Shown here in pieces: positions 16,143 through 25,414 of a DNA stretch of 37,671 nucleotides. Positions within the stretch are counted from its first letter, which is position 1. Each line of letters starts with the position of its first letter. The position numbers and the translations under genes were made by a program. Under the pieces are notes generated by a model. It worked only from the letters and a program-made list of their open reading frames with translations. It did not search any database and was not told where the DNA came from. Origin of the DNA: an uncultured Hungatella sp. (GTDB taxonomy: Bacteria > Bacillota > Clostridia > Lachnospirales > Lachnospiraceae); contig CATLBO010000022.1 in NCBI GenBank assembly GCA_949879025.1, positions 1-37,671 on the forward strand. Direction: 5' to 3'.

Positions 16143-17180
16143 CTATATTTTCTGACTGCCTGTTGACCACACATGCTTTGCGTTGGCCGCCGCCATGGTA
16201 TTTTGAGCCATCACGCCCACAAGGGCATGGGGAACATAGAGTTCCTCCAGATAAGCGGCTTCCTCATCTGAAAGTACCAGATCCACCGCTTTTGCCGCGC
16301 CTTCAATATGGTGCAGTTTTGTGGCGCCCACAATGGGGGATGTCACTTTTTTCAGAAGCCACCCAAGGGAAATCTCCGTCATGGATACTCCCCGTCTTTT
16401 TGCAAGCTCCGCCACCCGTCCTATGACAGCCCCATCCTGCGCCACAGTCCCGTCATATTTGAATTTTGCATAACTGTCTTCCTCCAGCCGCTTTGAAGTC
16501 TCTCCGGGAGCTTTGAACAAACGCCCGCCTGCAAGGGCGCTGTAAGGCGTCATGGCAATATGGTCCTCCGCACACAGTTTTGCCATCTCCCGTTCCTCTT
16601 CCCGAAAAATCAGGTTGTAATGCCCCTGAACGGAAATAAATTTTGCAAACCCTTCCTTTTCCGCCAGCGCATTGGCCTTGGCAAGCTGCCATGCGAAACA
16701 GTTGGAAATGCCGATATACCGTACTTTCCCCTCCTTGACAATATGGTTGAGCCCCTCCATGACATCATAAAGCGGCGTCTGATAATCCCACATATGGTAA
16801 ATATATAAATCTACATAATCCATGCCAAGATTGGAAAGGCTTTTGTTTATCATACGCTGAATATGCTGCCGGCCGGTGATTCCCGCTTCAATGTCATCAG
16901 GCGTCCTTGGCAGGAATTTCGTCGCCACAATCACATTCTCCCTCTTTGCCAAATCCCGTAACGCCCTGCCCACATACTGCTCGCTGGTTCCGCTCTGGTA
17001 TCCGATTGCCGTGTCAAAGAAATTGACGCCAAGTTCCAGCCCCCTTTTTATGATCTCACGGGAGTGTTCCTCGTCAATGGTCCATGAATGCTGTCCGTTT
17101 GCCCCGTCGCCAAACCCCATGCATCCCATACAAATACGTGATACAGTTAAATCCGAATCGCCTAATTTCGTGTACTCCAT
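16143..17180 (-). CDS. Aldo/keto reductase (YajO/Tas-like group)
   Basis: A 345-residue aldo/keto reductase starting MEYTKLGDSDLTVSRICMGC, typical of the longer AKR group. The catalytic residues are D56, Y61 (FFDTAIGYQSG), K88 (IVATKFL) and H129 (LYIYHMWD). VRYIGISNC and SPIVGATKLHHIEGA form cofactor and substrate loops. AAGGAAAGG precedes the ATG. It lies between the broken MBL-fold hydrolase (51-base gap) and the CMD-cupin gene (15-base gap), so it belongs to the PTS operon. It probably reduces an aldehyde or ketone derived from the imported glycoside, but this is inferred from position only. Confidence 0.92.
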   Translation of the reverse strand: MEYTKLGDSDLTVSRICMGCMGFGDGANGQHSWTIDEEHSREIIKRGLELGVNFFDTAIGYQSGTSEQYVGRALRDLAKRENVIVATKFLPRTPDDIEAGITGRQHIQRMINKSLSNLGMDYVDLYIYHMWDYQTPLYDVMEGLNHIVKEGKVRYIGISNCFAWQLAKANALAEKEGFAKFISVQGHYNLIFREEEREMAKLCAEDHIAMTPYSALAGGRLFKAPGETSKRLEEDSYAKFKYDGTVAQDGAVIGRVAELAKRRGVSMTEISLGWLLKKVTSPIVGATKLHHIEGAAKAVDLVLSDEEAAYLEELYVPHALVGVMAQNTMAAANAKHVWSTGSQKI

Positions 17181-17231
17181 ATGCTTTGCCTTTCCTTATT
17201 TCTGCGCTGCTTTCCGGCATATCATCGTCTT

Positions 17232-18034
17232 TTACCGCATCTGTTCGGCGTTCAGACAGTATCCTTCTCCCGGCGCCAGCACAACCACTCTCTCCGGATT
17301 TATGATCAGGCTCTTTACCACTTCCGGATCTCCATTAAACTCCTTCCACTCCGGAGCGTCTACACTGCCCCAGTGCCATAAAATCAACGGCGTATCCGGA
17401 TAGGCCGACGCCATTTTCTTCACCCCTTCTAATCCGATGTGCCATCTGCTGTCAGAGATGTCAAAGAGCATGACATCCGGGCGGGGCATATGGAGCTGTT
17501 CTTCCATCAGCCTGCTGTCCCCCACAACCCAGATACTGCCATCTGGCGTATCCAGCCAGAACCCACAGAAATCCTCCATTTTAAAATCCCTTGTATGATG
17601 TTTGGCGGATTCGTTCTGCCATGCGTGATCCGCCGGCGTCGAGTTACGGAAACGTTCCCTGTTTGAAACGTTTCCCTGATGTCATGCCCTATGCCGTCTA
17701 TCCCCTGCTCTTCTCTTAAAAGACCGGCAACATAGTGAGGCCCATGGAATTCTTTTGTCTTCCCCGCCAACTTTTTGCATGTAGCTCTGCTGTAATGGTC
17801 GTTATCGCAGTGAGTGAGAAGAACTGCATCCACATGGGGTACCACCTCCTCTGTTATAGGTACTTTAATCAGCAGCGGCATATCAAACCCGCTGAGTACC
17901 GGATCGATCATGATTGTTGTCCCTCTGCTGTTAATCAGCGCTCCCGCATTCCCCAGCCACCGGATCACCGTTCCGTCTGACGGGGCAAACGCCTCCTTTC
18001 CAAAAGGTTTTGTTTCTGGCGCCTTTGCCTGCAT
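17232..18034 (-). pseudogene. Metallo-beta-lactamase-fold hydrolase (UlaG-like), frameshifted
   Basis: The first 130 residues, from the ATG at 18034, carry the MBL fold: GNAGALINSRGTTIMIDPVL and the metal motif LTHCDNDHYS (THxDxDH type). The frame is lost near 17640: after TGNVSVT it continues out of frame, while the correct continuation, TPADHAWQNES then DFCGFWLDTPDGSIWVVGDS and WHWGSVDAPEW, lies in another frame down to 17232. Together about 267 codons match UlaG/L-ascorbate-lactonase-like hydrolases with all metal ligands. The start at 18034 is chosen for its strong AGGAGG site 8 bases upstream; an open frame further upstream overlaps the GH1 gene. It is either a real two-piece pseudogene or a sequencing indel. 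Confidence 0.78.
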
Positions 18035-18098
18035 TTGTATTACCTCCTCATCAAGTATTATTTTAAAGCCCCCGAAATCCGCAGGGTTTATTAAAACC

Positions 18099-19580
<1,482 letters not shown>

Positions 19581-19632
19581 TCATCCCGAATCTTTCGCAG
19601 CTTTATCCTTCCGGTCTTTTCCGTGTGTCCCT

Positions 19633-19992
19633 TCAAATACCGTCTGAACGTCCGCCCTTAAGCTCATACCGGAGATAGTCCAGCTCCCCCAGGATTTTTT
19701 CCTTCTGATGAATCTCATCCAGAATGTGTCTTCTCTGCTTTTTAAGCATCCCAAGCCTCTGTCCCTTTGTTATCTCTCCCTCCTTTTCCATGCGGACAAA
19801 TATACCGATCTCCTCATCCGGAAACCCCATTTTCCCCAGGGTCATGATCATGCCGATCCGCTCCAGATCCTGGTCATCATAGTCCTTTTCTTTGGTCTGG
19901 TTTTCCTCAGAGACCATTCTCACCTGGTCTTCGTAAATCTTCAGGGCAGCCGCTGAAACGTTATACCGTTTTCTGATTTCTTCCGCTGTCAT
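19633..19992 (-). CDS. MerR-like transcriptional regulator (small), paralogue of 11289 gene
   Basis: A 119-residue regulator starting MTAEEIRKRYNVSAAALKIY, a MerR-type helix-turn-helix with an unusual, Tyr-containing recognition region. The C-terminal helix LGMLKKQRRHILDEIHQKEK is nearly the same as in the paralogue at 11289-11627. The ATG at 19992 overlaps the TGA of the LysR gene (ATGA), with GGAGAGG upstream, so translation is coupled. A longer open frame to 20079 is only the overlap with the LysR gene. It lacks an obvious metal- or drug-binding C-terminal domain, so its effector cannot be guessed. Confidence 0.82.
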   Translation of the reverse strand: MTAEEIRKRYNVSAAALKIYEDQVRMVSEENQTKEKDYDDQDLERIGMIMTLGKMGFPDEEIGIFVRMEKEGEITKGQRLGMLKKQRRHILDEIHQKEKILGELDYLRYELKGGRSDGI

Positions 19993-20876
19993 AATTGCCT
20001 CTCCTCCCGGAAATCCGTATTCCTCAAATATTCCATAAATTTGCCGGCGGCCGGTGAACATACCTGATGTTTCTTCCACACCACCACAGAGCCTGTTTCC
20101 AACGGAGGGTCCAGGGGGACAAAAACCGCGTTTTCATAACCGTTTCCGTGCTGAAAACAAAGCACTGCTCCGCCGAAGTTTTCCGTCATGTGTACCGCAT
20201 TGTAAAGCAGGTTGTAGGTGCCAAGAATGGTCAGACGGTCAAACAGGTCTCCGAACCAGTTGGACAGTTCATGCTGCACTCTCTCCCGCCTGCTGATAAA
20301 CAGCGGCATTTCTGCCAGCTCCTCCCTGGTGACTCCCTTCTTCCCTGCCAGCGGGGAGTCCCGGTTCACCATGACTCCCCACCGCTCTTTCCTGGGGATA
20401 CGGATAAATCCATATTTCCCCACGTCCACAGGTTCCGTTAAAAGCCCGATGTCAACCAGTCCTTTTTCAATCCGGTCTTTGATGTCATCCGCCGTGGAGC
20501 TGTGGAGATGAAAGGTAACCAGGGGATATCTTTCATGAAACTCTGCCGCCGCCTTTCCCAGGAAACCCACGCTCCGGGTCTCTCCGCTGCCGATGACGAT
20601 CTCGCCGGACAGTTCCCCTTCCTCCCTGTGAAACTCCCTCCTGGTTTTGTCTGCCAGGTCCACCAGCTCCTGGGCTCTCCGCTTTAAGAGCAGGCCGTCC
20701 TCTGTCAGGGAAATGCGGTGCTTCTCCCGCTCAAACAGCCGCGTCCCCAGCTCCTCCTCCAACTGCATAAGCTGTCTGGAAAGGGTCGGCTGGGTAATGT
20801 GCAGAAGCTTAGCCGCTTTTGTGATGTTTTCCTCTCTTGCCACCATCAGATAGTACTCCAGTACGCGAAGCTCCAT
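19989..20876 (-). CDS. LysR-family transcriptional regulator within PTS operon
   Basis: A 295-residue LysR regulator: YYLMVAREENITKAAKLL, then LHITQPTLSRQLMQLEEELG, and an effector domain with VDIGLLTEPVDVGKYGFIRI. It is paralogous to the LysR at 11821-12702. ACGGAGG precedes the ATG. It has no promoter of its own in the 56-base gap after the PTS gene, so it is expressed with the operon it probably controls, and its stop overlaps the MerR-like start. An operon of PTS and glucosidase genes would more often carry an antiterminator (LicT/BglG) or a GntR/LacI regulator, so a LysR-MerR pair here is unusual. Confidence 0.9.
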   Translation of the reverse strand: MELRVLEYYLMVAREENITKAAKLLHITQPTLSRQLMQLEEELGTRLFEREKHRISLTEDGLLLKRRAQELVDLADKTRREFHREEGELSGEIVIGSGETRSVGFLGKAAAEFHERYPLVTFHLHSSTADDIKDRIEKGLVDIGLLTEPVDVGKYGFIRIPRKERWGVMVNRDSPLAGKKGVTREELAEMPLFISRRERVQHELSNWFGDLFDRLTILGTYNLLYNAVHMTENFGGAVLCFQHGNGYENAVFVPLDPPLETGSVVVWKKHQVCSPAAGKFMEYLRNTDFREERQL

Positions 20877-20932
20877 AGGTTTCCTCCGTTCTCTCCCAAA
20901 TTCTCTTTTGCCGCCGGTTTTCGCCCCGTAGT

Positions 20933-22906
20933 TTACTTTTCTGTCTGAATCACCAGGTCTCCCACACGAACCGTTCCCTGTTTCACCAGACGGATCTCCT
21001 TGTAATCCCCGCTGTTGGTCAGGAGCACGGCGGTTACGGAAGGATATTTCTCCCCGATTGCCTCAAGGTCAAATTCCATAATAAGCTGTCCTGCGGCGAC
21101 CTGGTCTCCCACGGTAACCTTAGGGTCGAATCCCTGGCCTTTTAATTCCACCGTATCCAGTCCCACATGGATCATCACCTCTATGCCGTTGTCCCCTTTC
21201 AGCCCAATGGCATGCTTTGTCTCCGCCACCAGGATCACCGTGCCGTCAAAGGGCGCGCAGACCCTGCCCTCCCCAGGGCGGATACCGCAGCCCTGCCCCA
21301 GCACTCCTGCGGAAAAGACTCCGTCCCCGATTTCCCCAAGGGGAATCACCTCCCCGTTCATGGGCGCCAAAAGTCCGGCCTCTTTGCTGTTTCCGGCTGT
21401 TTCATCCGCTGCTGCCCTGTCTGCGTTTTTGTTCGTTCCGTCCTTCGTTCCATCCTTTATGTCTTCCATCCTGGTTTCCCTGTTCGCTGTTCTGTCCTTT
21501 TTCTCAGCACTGTTTCTCTGCGCCTTACTTCCCTCCGCCGGAGCCGTCTCATATTTCAAAGACAAGATGTAGGTCAAAATCCCGGTAACCGCACCGGAGA
21601 TTGCCAGGGCGATGATAATATTAATCAAGTAAGTCATCGTGTCATCGCCTATGTAAAGCAGCACCGCCGGAAGCCCGGAAGACCCTGTGGCAAACCGGTG
21701 CGTATGAGTGAGTCCTGCGTACAGGCCGCCGCACCCGCCGCCGATCATAGCTGCCACCAGCGGATACTTTTTCGGAAGATTAACGCCATACAGCGCAGGC
21801 TCCGTAATACCCATAAGAGCCGTCACGCTGGAAGAGCCTGCCAGCTGCTTCATCTTTGCGTCTCTTGTGCGGAATGCCACCACCATGCAGGCCACCCCCT
21901 GGGCAATATTGGAACATACACATCCCGGTCCGAAAATACTGTCATAACCCAGATCCGCCATCTGCATAACCCCCAGAGGAGCCACGCCGTTGTGAAGCCC
22001 AAACATAACCATGACCGGCAAAAAACCGCCGATGAGAAGTGCCGGAGCCCAGCTGGCATTGACGCTTAAGTAATTGAAAAACACCCCCAAACCATCTCCC
22101 ACGATACTTCCTATGGGCCCCAGCACCGACAAAGCCAGGGTTCCCATAACCAGGAATGTCAGCATAGGCACAAACACCAGCTTCACTGCCCTGGGGATCA
22201 CCTTATCCAGCCATTTTTCCACATAAGCCTGCGCCAGCACCACCAGAATAATCGGAATCACACTGGACGTATAGGAAGTCAGAGTAAAGGGAATCACACC
22301 AAAGAACCGCACCGGCTCCCCCGCTGTCACCAATGCCCCCCAGTTGGGATGAAGCATAATGGCTGCTATCCCTGCTGCCAATATGGGATTGCATTTCAGC
22401 TTCTGGGCCTCTGACACTGCCAGAAGCATAGGCAGAAAATAAAACACGCCGTCAGCAAAAAAATTCAGGATATAATAAGTCTGGGAGGTATTGGAAATCA
22501 CATTTCCCACCACCAAAAGGGCCAGCAGCGCCTTCACCATGCCTGCGCCGGACAGGGCCGGGACAATGGGCTGAAAGGTTCCCGACACAAAGTCAATGAC
22601 TGTCTCCGCCAGGTTCCTCCTTGTTTTTGTCTGAACATCCGCCCCGCCTGTCTTTGGCATCACCAGTTTTTCAATCTCCTCAAACACTTCTTTTACATGG
22701 GTTCCGATGACCACCTGAAACACGCCTCCGCTAATCAGTACCTTGGCCACTCCTTCCATGGCGTTCAGGCTCCTCTGGTCTGCTATGTTCTCATCCTTTA
22801 GCTGAAAACGCAGTCTGGTCTGACAATGGTAAACATTTAAAACATTTTCTTCGCCGCCTACCTTTTCCAATATATCCCAGGCCAGCTTTTCATACATTTT
22901 GCTCAT
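20933..22906 (-). CDS. Beta-glucoside-specific PTS transporter, EIIBCA
   Basis: A 657-residue phosphotransferase permease in the order EIIB-EIIC-EIIA. The EIIB active Cys28 is in VYHCQTRLRF. The EIIC membrane domain (about residues 100-465) has ten or so hydrophobic segments and GITEPALYGVNLP. A Glu/Lys/Asp/Asn-rich linker (about 470-510) precedes EIIA with its phospho-acceptor H580 in VMIHVGLDTVELKGQGF. It imports and phosphorylates beta-glucosides such as arbutin, salicin or cellobiose. GGAGGAAAAATC precedes the ATG. It heads the operon whose GH1 enzyme would cleave the product. A CcpA-like cre lies in its leader. Confidence 0.95.
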   Translation of the reverse strand: MSKMYEKLAWDILEKVGGEENVLNVYHCQTRLRFQLKDENIADQRSLNAMEGVAKVLISGGVFQVVIGTHVKEVFEEIEKLVMPKTGGADVQTKTRRNLAETVIDFVSGTFQPIVPALSGAGMVKALLALLVVGNVISNTSQTYYILNFFADGVFYFLPMLLAVSEAQKLKCNPILAAGIAAIMLHPNWGALVTAGEPVRFFGVIPFTLTSYTSSVIPIILVVLAQAYVEKWLDKVIPRAVKLVFVPMLTFLVMGTLALSVLGPIGSIVGDGLGVFFNYLSVNASWAPALLIGGFLPVMVMFGLHNGVAPLGVMQMADLGYDSIFGPGCVCSNIAQGVACMVVAFRTRDAKMKQLAGSSSVTALMGITEPALYGVNLPKKYPLVAAMIGGGCGGLYAGLTHTHRFATGSSGLPAVLLYIGDDTMTYLINIIIALAISGAVTGILTYILSLKYETAPAEGSKAQRNSAEKKDRTANRETRMEDIKDGTKDGTNKNADRAAADETAGNSKEAGLLAPMNGEVIPLGEIGDGVFSAGVLGQGCGIRPGEGRVCAPFDGTVILVAETKHAIGLKGDNGIEVMIHVGLDTVELKGQGFDPKVTVGDQVAAGQLIMEFDLEAIGEKYPSVTAVLLTNSGDYKEIRLVKQGTVRVGDLVIQTEK

Positions 22907-22986
22907 GATTTTTCCTCCATTGTATCGGCATGCGCCCCTTGGGTCCGCCTGCCAGGTTGCCGGAATGATTCCTTCCGTTTTTATTC

Positions 22987-23000
22987 AGAAAGCGCTCTCT
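22987..23000 (-). promoter_or_regulatory. Catabolite-responsive element (cre)-like site
   Basis: AGAAAGCGCTCTCT is a near-palindrome around the CG centre, close to the Firmicute cre consensus. It lies between the putative -10 (23012-23017) and the PTS start codon, where CcpA would act as a roadblock. This fits glucose repression of a beta-glucoside operon. The match is imperfect at the outer positions. Confidence 0.5.
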
Positions 23001-23011
23001 TGGATAACTCT

Positions 23012-23079
23012 ATCGTACTAAATTATGGGCAAAAAGTATAATGCTCTTTTTCTCTGTCATGAAATGCCTTTCAAGCATG
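23012..23079 (-). promoter_or_regulatory. PTS operon promoter with LysR-type operator at about -66
   Basis: On the minus strand TTATAC (23041-23036) is followed after 18 bases by TACGAT (23017-23012). Upstream, on the plus strand, ATGCCTTTCAAGCATG (23064-23079) matches the MATE operator ATGCCTAAAAAGCATG in 13 of 16 positions, keeping the T-N11-A arms. Its distance from the -35 differs by only one base from the MATE and MerR promoters. Confidence 0.6.
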
Positions 23080-23137
23080 ATTTTTAGAACGGTCCCCGCT
23101 TCCCCATTGGATTCCTCATATTGATTCCTCACAGCAA

Positions 23138-23188
23138 GATACCCTCAGCAGACAAGAAAGCCCATGCCCTTTGTCCGCTGAGGGTATC
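23138..23188. terminator. Long hairpin between transglutaminase-like gene and PTS operon
   Basis: GATACCCTCAGC-A-GACAA (23138-23155) pairs with TTGTC-C-GCTGAGGGTATC (23171-23188): an 18-base stem with one mismatch and a 15-base loop, 11 bases after the stop of the 23200 gene. It lacks a strong T-run on either side, so it may be a weak terminator or an mRNA-stabilising structure. Confidence 0.55.
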
Positions 23189-23199
23189 CTTAACGATTC

Positions 23200-24726
23200 T
23201 CACCAGGCAGAAACCTTGTGAGTGATCAGAAACTTCCCATCCCGCAGTTCTTCTATCTCTATTTCCATCTCGCAGGAAGATACTCCCAACTGGATCATGG
23301 CATTCTCCATGTACGCCTCTTTGTAGCGCTCCTCCTCATAGGCCCGGCGCCATTCCTCCAGCAGCTGTTCCTCCTCTATTACGTTATAAAACGTATAGCT
23401 TCCCCTGCCATTTTGTAATAACTGGTCATAGCAATCCCTGTAATAACTGTCCATGTCCCTAAGAATCTGATCCTCTGCCATCCCTAAATCTGCAATACTC
23501 CTCAAACTGCTGTCTTCCGAATTTTGTTCCAGATTGCGGTAGACAGAACCATTGCAGGGCGGCAGATAGACGGATAAGTCCTGCCTCATATGGCTGTCTG
23601 CGTAATCCATGTCTGTCTTGTTAAAGTAATCATAACGTCCCCCGTCTGAATCATCCCATGTGACATCCACATTATAGTACCCGTCATCCAATGCAACGAT
23701 GTTCCATGCATGAGCTTCCCCTGCATAACCGGTACAATAGTAGCAGGGAATACCCAGCTGCTGCAAAAGATACTGAAAAGCCCTTGCATATCCGGCGCAT
23801 ACGGTCCGCCCGTTTACCAGCGCGCTGTATGCGCTTTGGTTCATCTCCGCACCTGAATCATAAGAAACCCGTTCTGTCAATTTGTCGTGGACAAATTTCT
23901 CTTTCTCATAATCGCCGGACAAATTCCGGGCTTCTGAAATAATTTGGCTGGCATTCTCCTGAAAAACAGCCTTTGCCTCATCTATGTTCTGTGCAGCGCG
24001 GTTAAATTCCAGATGAATCTCCACACACCTTCCATCCCTTAAGTATTTGCACGAATACGCCGTTTCCAGCCAAAACAGTTCCGGGTGGTCATTATAAACT
24101 GCCAAAAACACATTCTTCAGCTGGCCTGACGTGATTGGCTCCGCCGGCATAAACACGGCATATTGTTCATTGGCATTGGCATAAATCTGACGGTAAATAT
24201 GTTTTCCTCTGTCATCCAACATGGCATAATAAGGATAGCTGACACCGTCAAAATCCAGTCCATCACCCGTATATCCTGCGTCAATCTGATCTTGGAGTTC
24301 CTCTGCAGCCTCATCATCGATCTGTTCCTTGTTTTCCTGTATCTGCCGATATCCGTTTCTGCCCGATACGTTCTCCGGCACGACGATTTCAGACTGGTTT
24401 GGCAAAATATAATCGGACACGGCCGATTCCGCTATGACATCATTTTCCAGAGGCTCCTTTTCATCCGTCCCATATTCCTCTGCCTCCGGTCCGGTTTCTT
24501 CCCCTTCTGTCTTTTCTACCCTTTCTGCGCTTTCATCCGTATGACTGGCCGTTTCGTCCCACAGGCCCTGGTTCCCTGTTACGGTTTCAGCGTTTTTCTG
24601 CCCTGGATCTAAAACTGTCTCTATCTGATCCATAATATCCGGTCTGAATATGTATACTCCGCTTAATATACTGGAAATGGCAAACACCACAGCCGTAAAG
24701 CATATCAGCTTTTTTAAAAATCTCAT
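23200..24726 (-). CDS. Membrane-anchored transglutaminase-like protein
   Basis: A 508-residue protein. One N-terminal hydrophobic segment (LICFTAVVFAISSILSGVYI, residues 8-27) would serve as anchor or uncleaved signal. A long acidic low-complexity stretch (about 45-105) follows. The transglutaminase-like cysteine-protease-fold domain lies around residues 270-365, with the triad C310 (GRTVCAGYARAFQYLL), H339 (GEAHAWNIV) and D354 (YYNVDVTWDD). Such surface proteins in Clostridia may cross-link, cleave or amidate peptides; the substrate is unknown. It stands alone with a hairpin after it. GGAATGG lies before the ATG, and an out-of-frame ATG nearby ends at once. Confidence 0.85.
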   Translation of the reverse strand: MRFLKKLICFTAVVFAISSILSGVYIFRPDIMDQIETVLDPGQKNAETVTGNQGLWDETASHTDESAERVEKTEGEETGPEAEEYGTDEKEPLENDVIAESAVSDYILPNQSEIVVPENVSGRNGYRQIQENKEQIDDEAAEELQDQIDAGYTGDGLDFDGVSYPYYAMLDDRGKHIYRQIYANANEQYAVFMPAEPITSGQLKNVFLAVYNDHPELFWLETAYSCKYLRDGRCVEIHLEFNRAAQNIDEAKAVFQENASQIISEARNLSGDYEKEKFVHDKLTERVSYDSGAEMNQSAYSALVNGRTVCAGYARAFQYLLQQLGIPCYYCTGYAGEAHAWNIVALDDGYYNVDVTWDDSDGGRYDYFNKTDMDYADSHMRQDLSVYLPPCNGSVYRNLEQNSEDSSLRSIADLGMAEDQILRDMDSYYRDCYDQLLQNGRGSYTFYNVIEEEQLLEEWRRAYEEERYKEAYMENAMIQLGVSSCEMEIEIEELRDGKFLITHKVSAW

Positions 24727-24880
24727 TCCTTTTCATCCATTCCTTCACAGTTTTAATACTTTGTTATTATGGCATAAACAAATAACAGAAACCTAACAAA
24801 AGGATTAAAAATTTCTTAAAAGCAATTCCGAAAAAATCTGTATCCGTACCAGCAATACCGATATAAAAAAGCGGCTGAAT

Positions 24881-25048
24881 GGCTTGGTCCTTATCATTCA
24901 ATATAACTGTAAGCCAGACCCATACAGCAATGCGCTATTCCTGTTCTGCGGCAGGCGGGCAGACCGGATCAAAGCAGTCCGCTATGAAAGAAACAGCTTC
25001 CCTTGGCTGTTGGAGGGACTGCATCCGGATCAGCCAAAAGCTGTTTAA
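24881..25048 (+). pseudogene. IS66-family TnpB (Orf2) remnant
   Basis: The plus strand reads GLVLIIQYNC, then DPYSNALFLFCGRRADRIKA, then a short tail ending at the TAA at 25046. This is the diagnostic core of the IS66 accessory protein TnpB (family pattern DPFSNxLFLFCGRRxDRIK). Start, N-terminus and the rest of the insertion sequence are absent, so it is a scar. The flanking gaps 24727-24880 and 25049-25266 are A/T-rich and show no other gene. Confidence 0.75.
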
Positions 25049-25266
25049 AAATGATTTCCTGGCACAATGCCAGTGATATACAGAAATTTTTCAAAAATAC
25101 TGGGAAACCGACACTCTCATGGTATCATATATCTATTGAAACGAAAGGATTAATGGTTATTGTTATATCCACTATATTATTTGACACTTACATATGGTTT
25201 TACGCCTGCCTATGATTATTACAAAAATTGAGTATATCATAAGAATTTTATATTTGTTTGCAAATT

Positions 25267-25317
25267 AAAAAGCACATATACAATGACTTATAGCAGCCAT
25301 GTATATATGCTTTTTTT
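25267..25317. terminator. Bidirectional terminator downstream of the flavoprotein gene
   Basis: AAAAAGCACATATACAATG (25267-25285) pairs with CATGTATATATGCTTTTTT (25298-25316) with few mismatches. It gives an A-rich 5' arm and a T-rich 3' end in both directions. It is about 100 bases past the stop at 25415. Between them lies a 13-base perfect palindrome, AACGATAATCGTT (25400-25412), of unknown role. Confidence 0.65.
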
Positions 25318-25414
25318 AATTCACCAAGTAATTTTACTTAACTTTTATAAGCTTCTATTACATGCGGTTTTAGTAAATAATTGAATCTTTTCTAAAAATA
25401 ACGATAATCGTTAA

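Noticed and set aside
21167-22069. A 300-codon open frame on the plus strand
   Set aside because: Entirely antisense to the PTS gene, whose domains and active sites are clear; the plus-strand product is rich in His/Arg/Pro with no family pattern.
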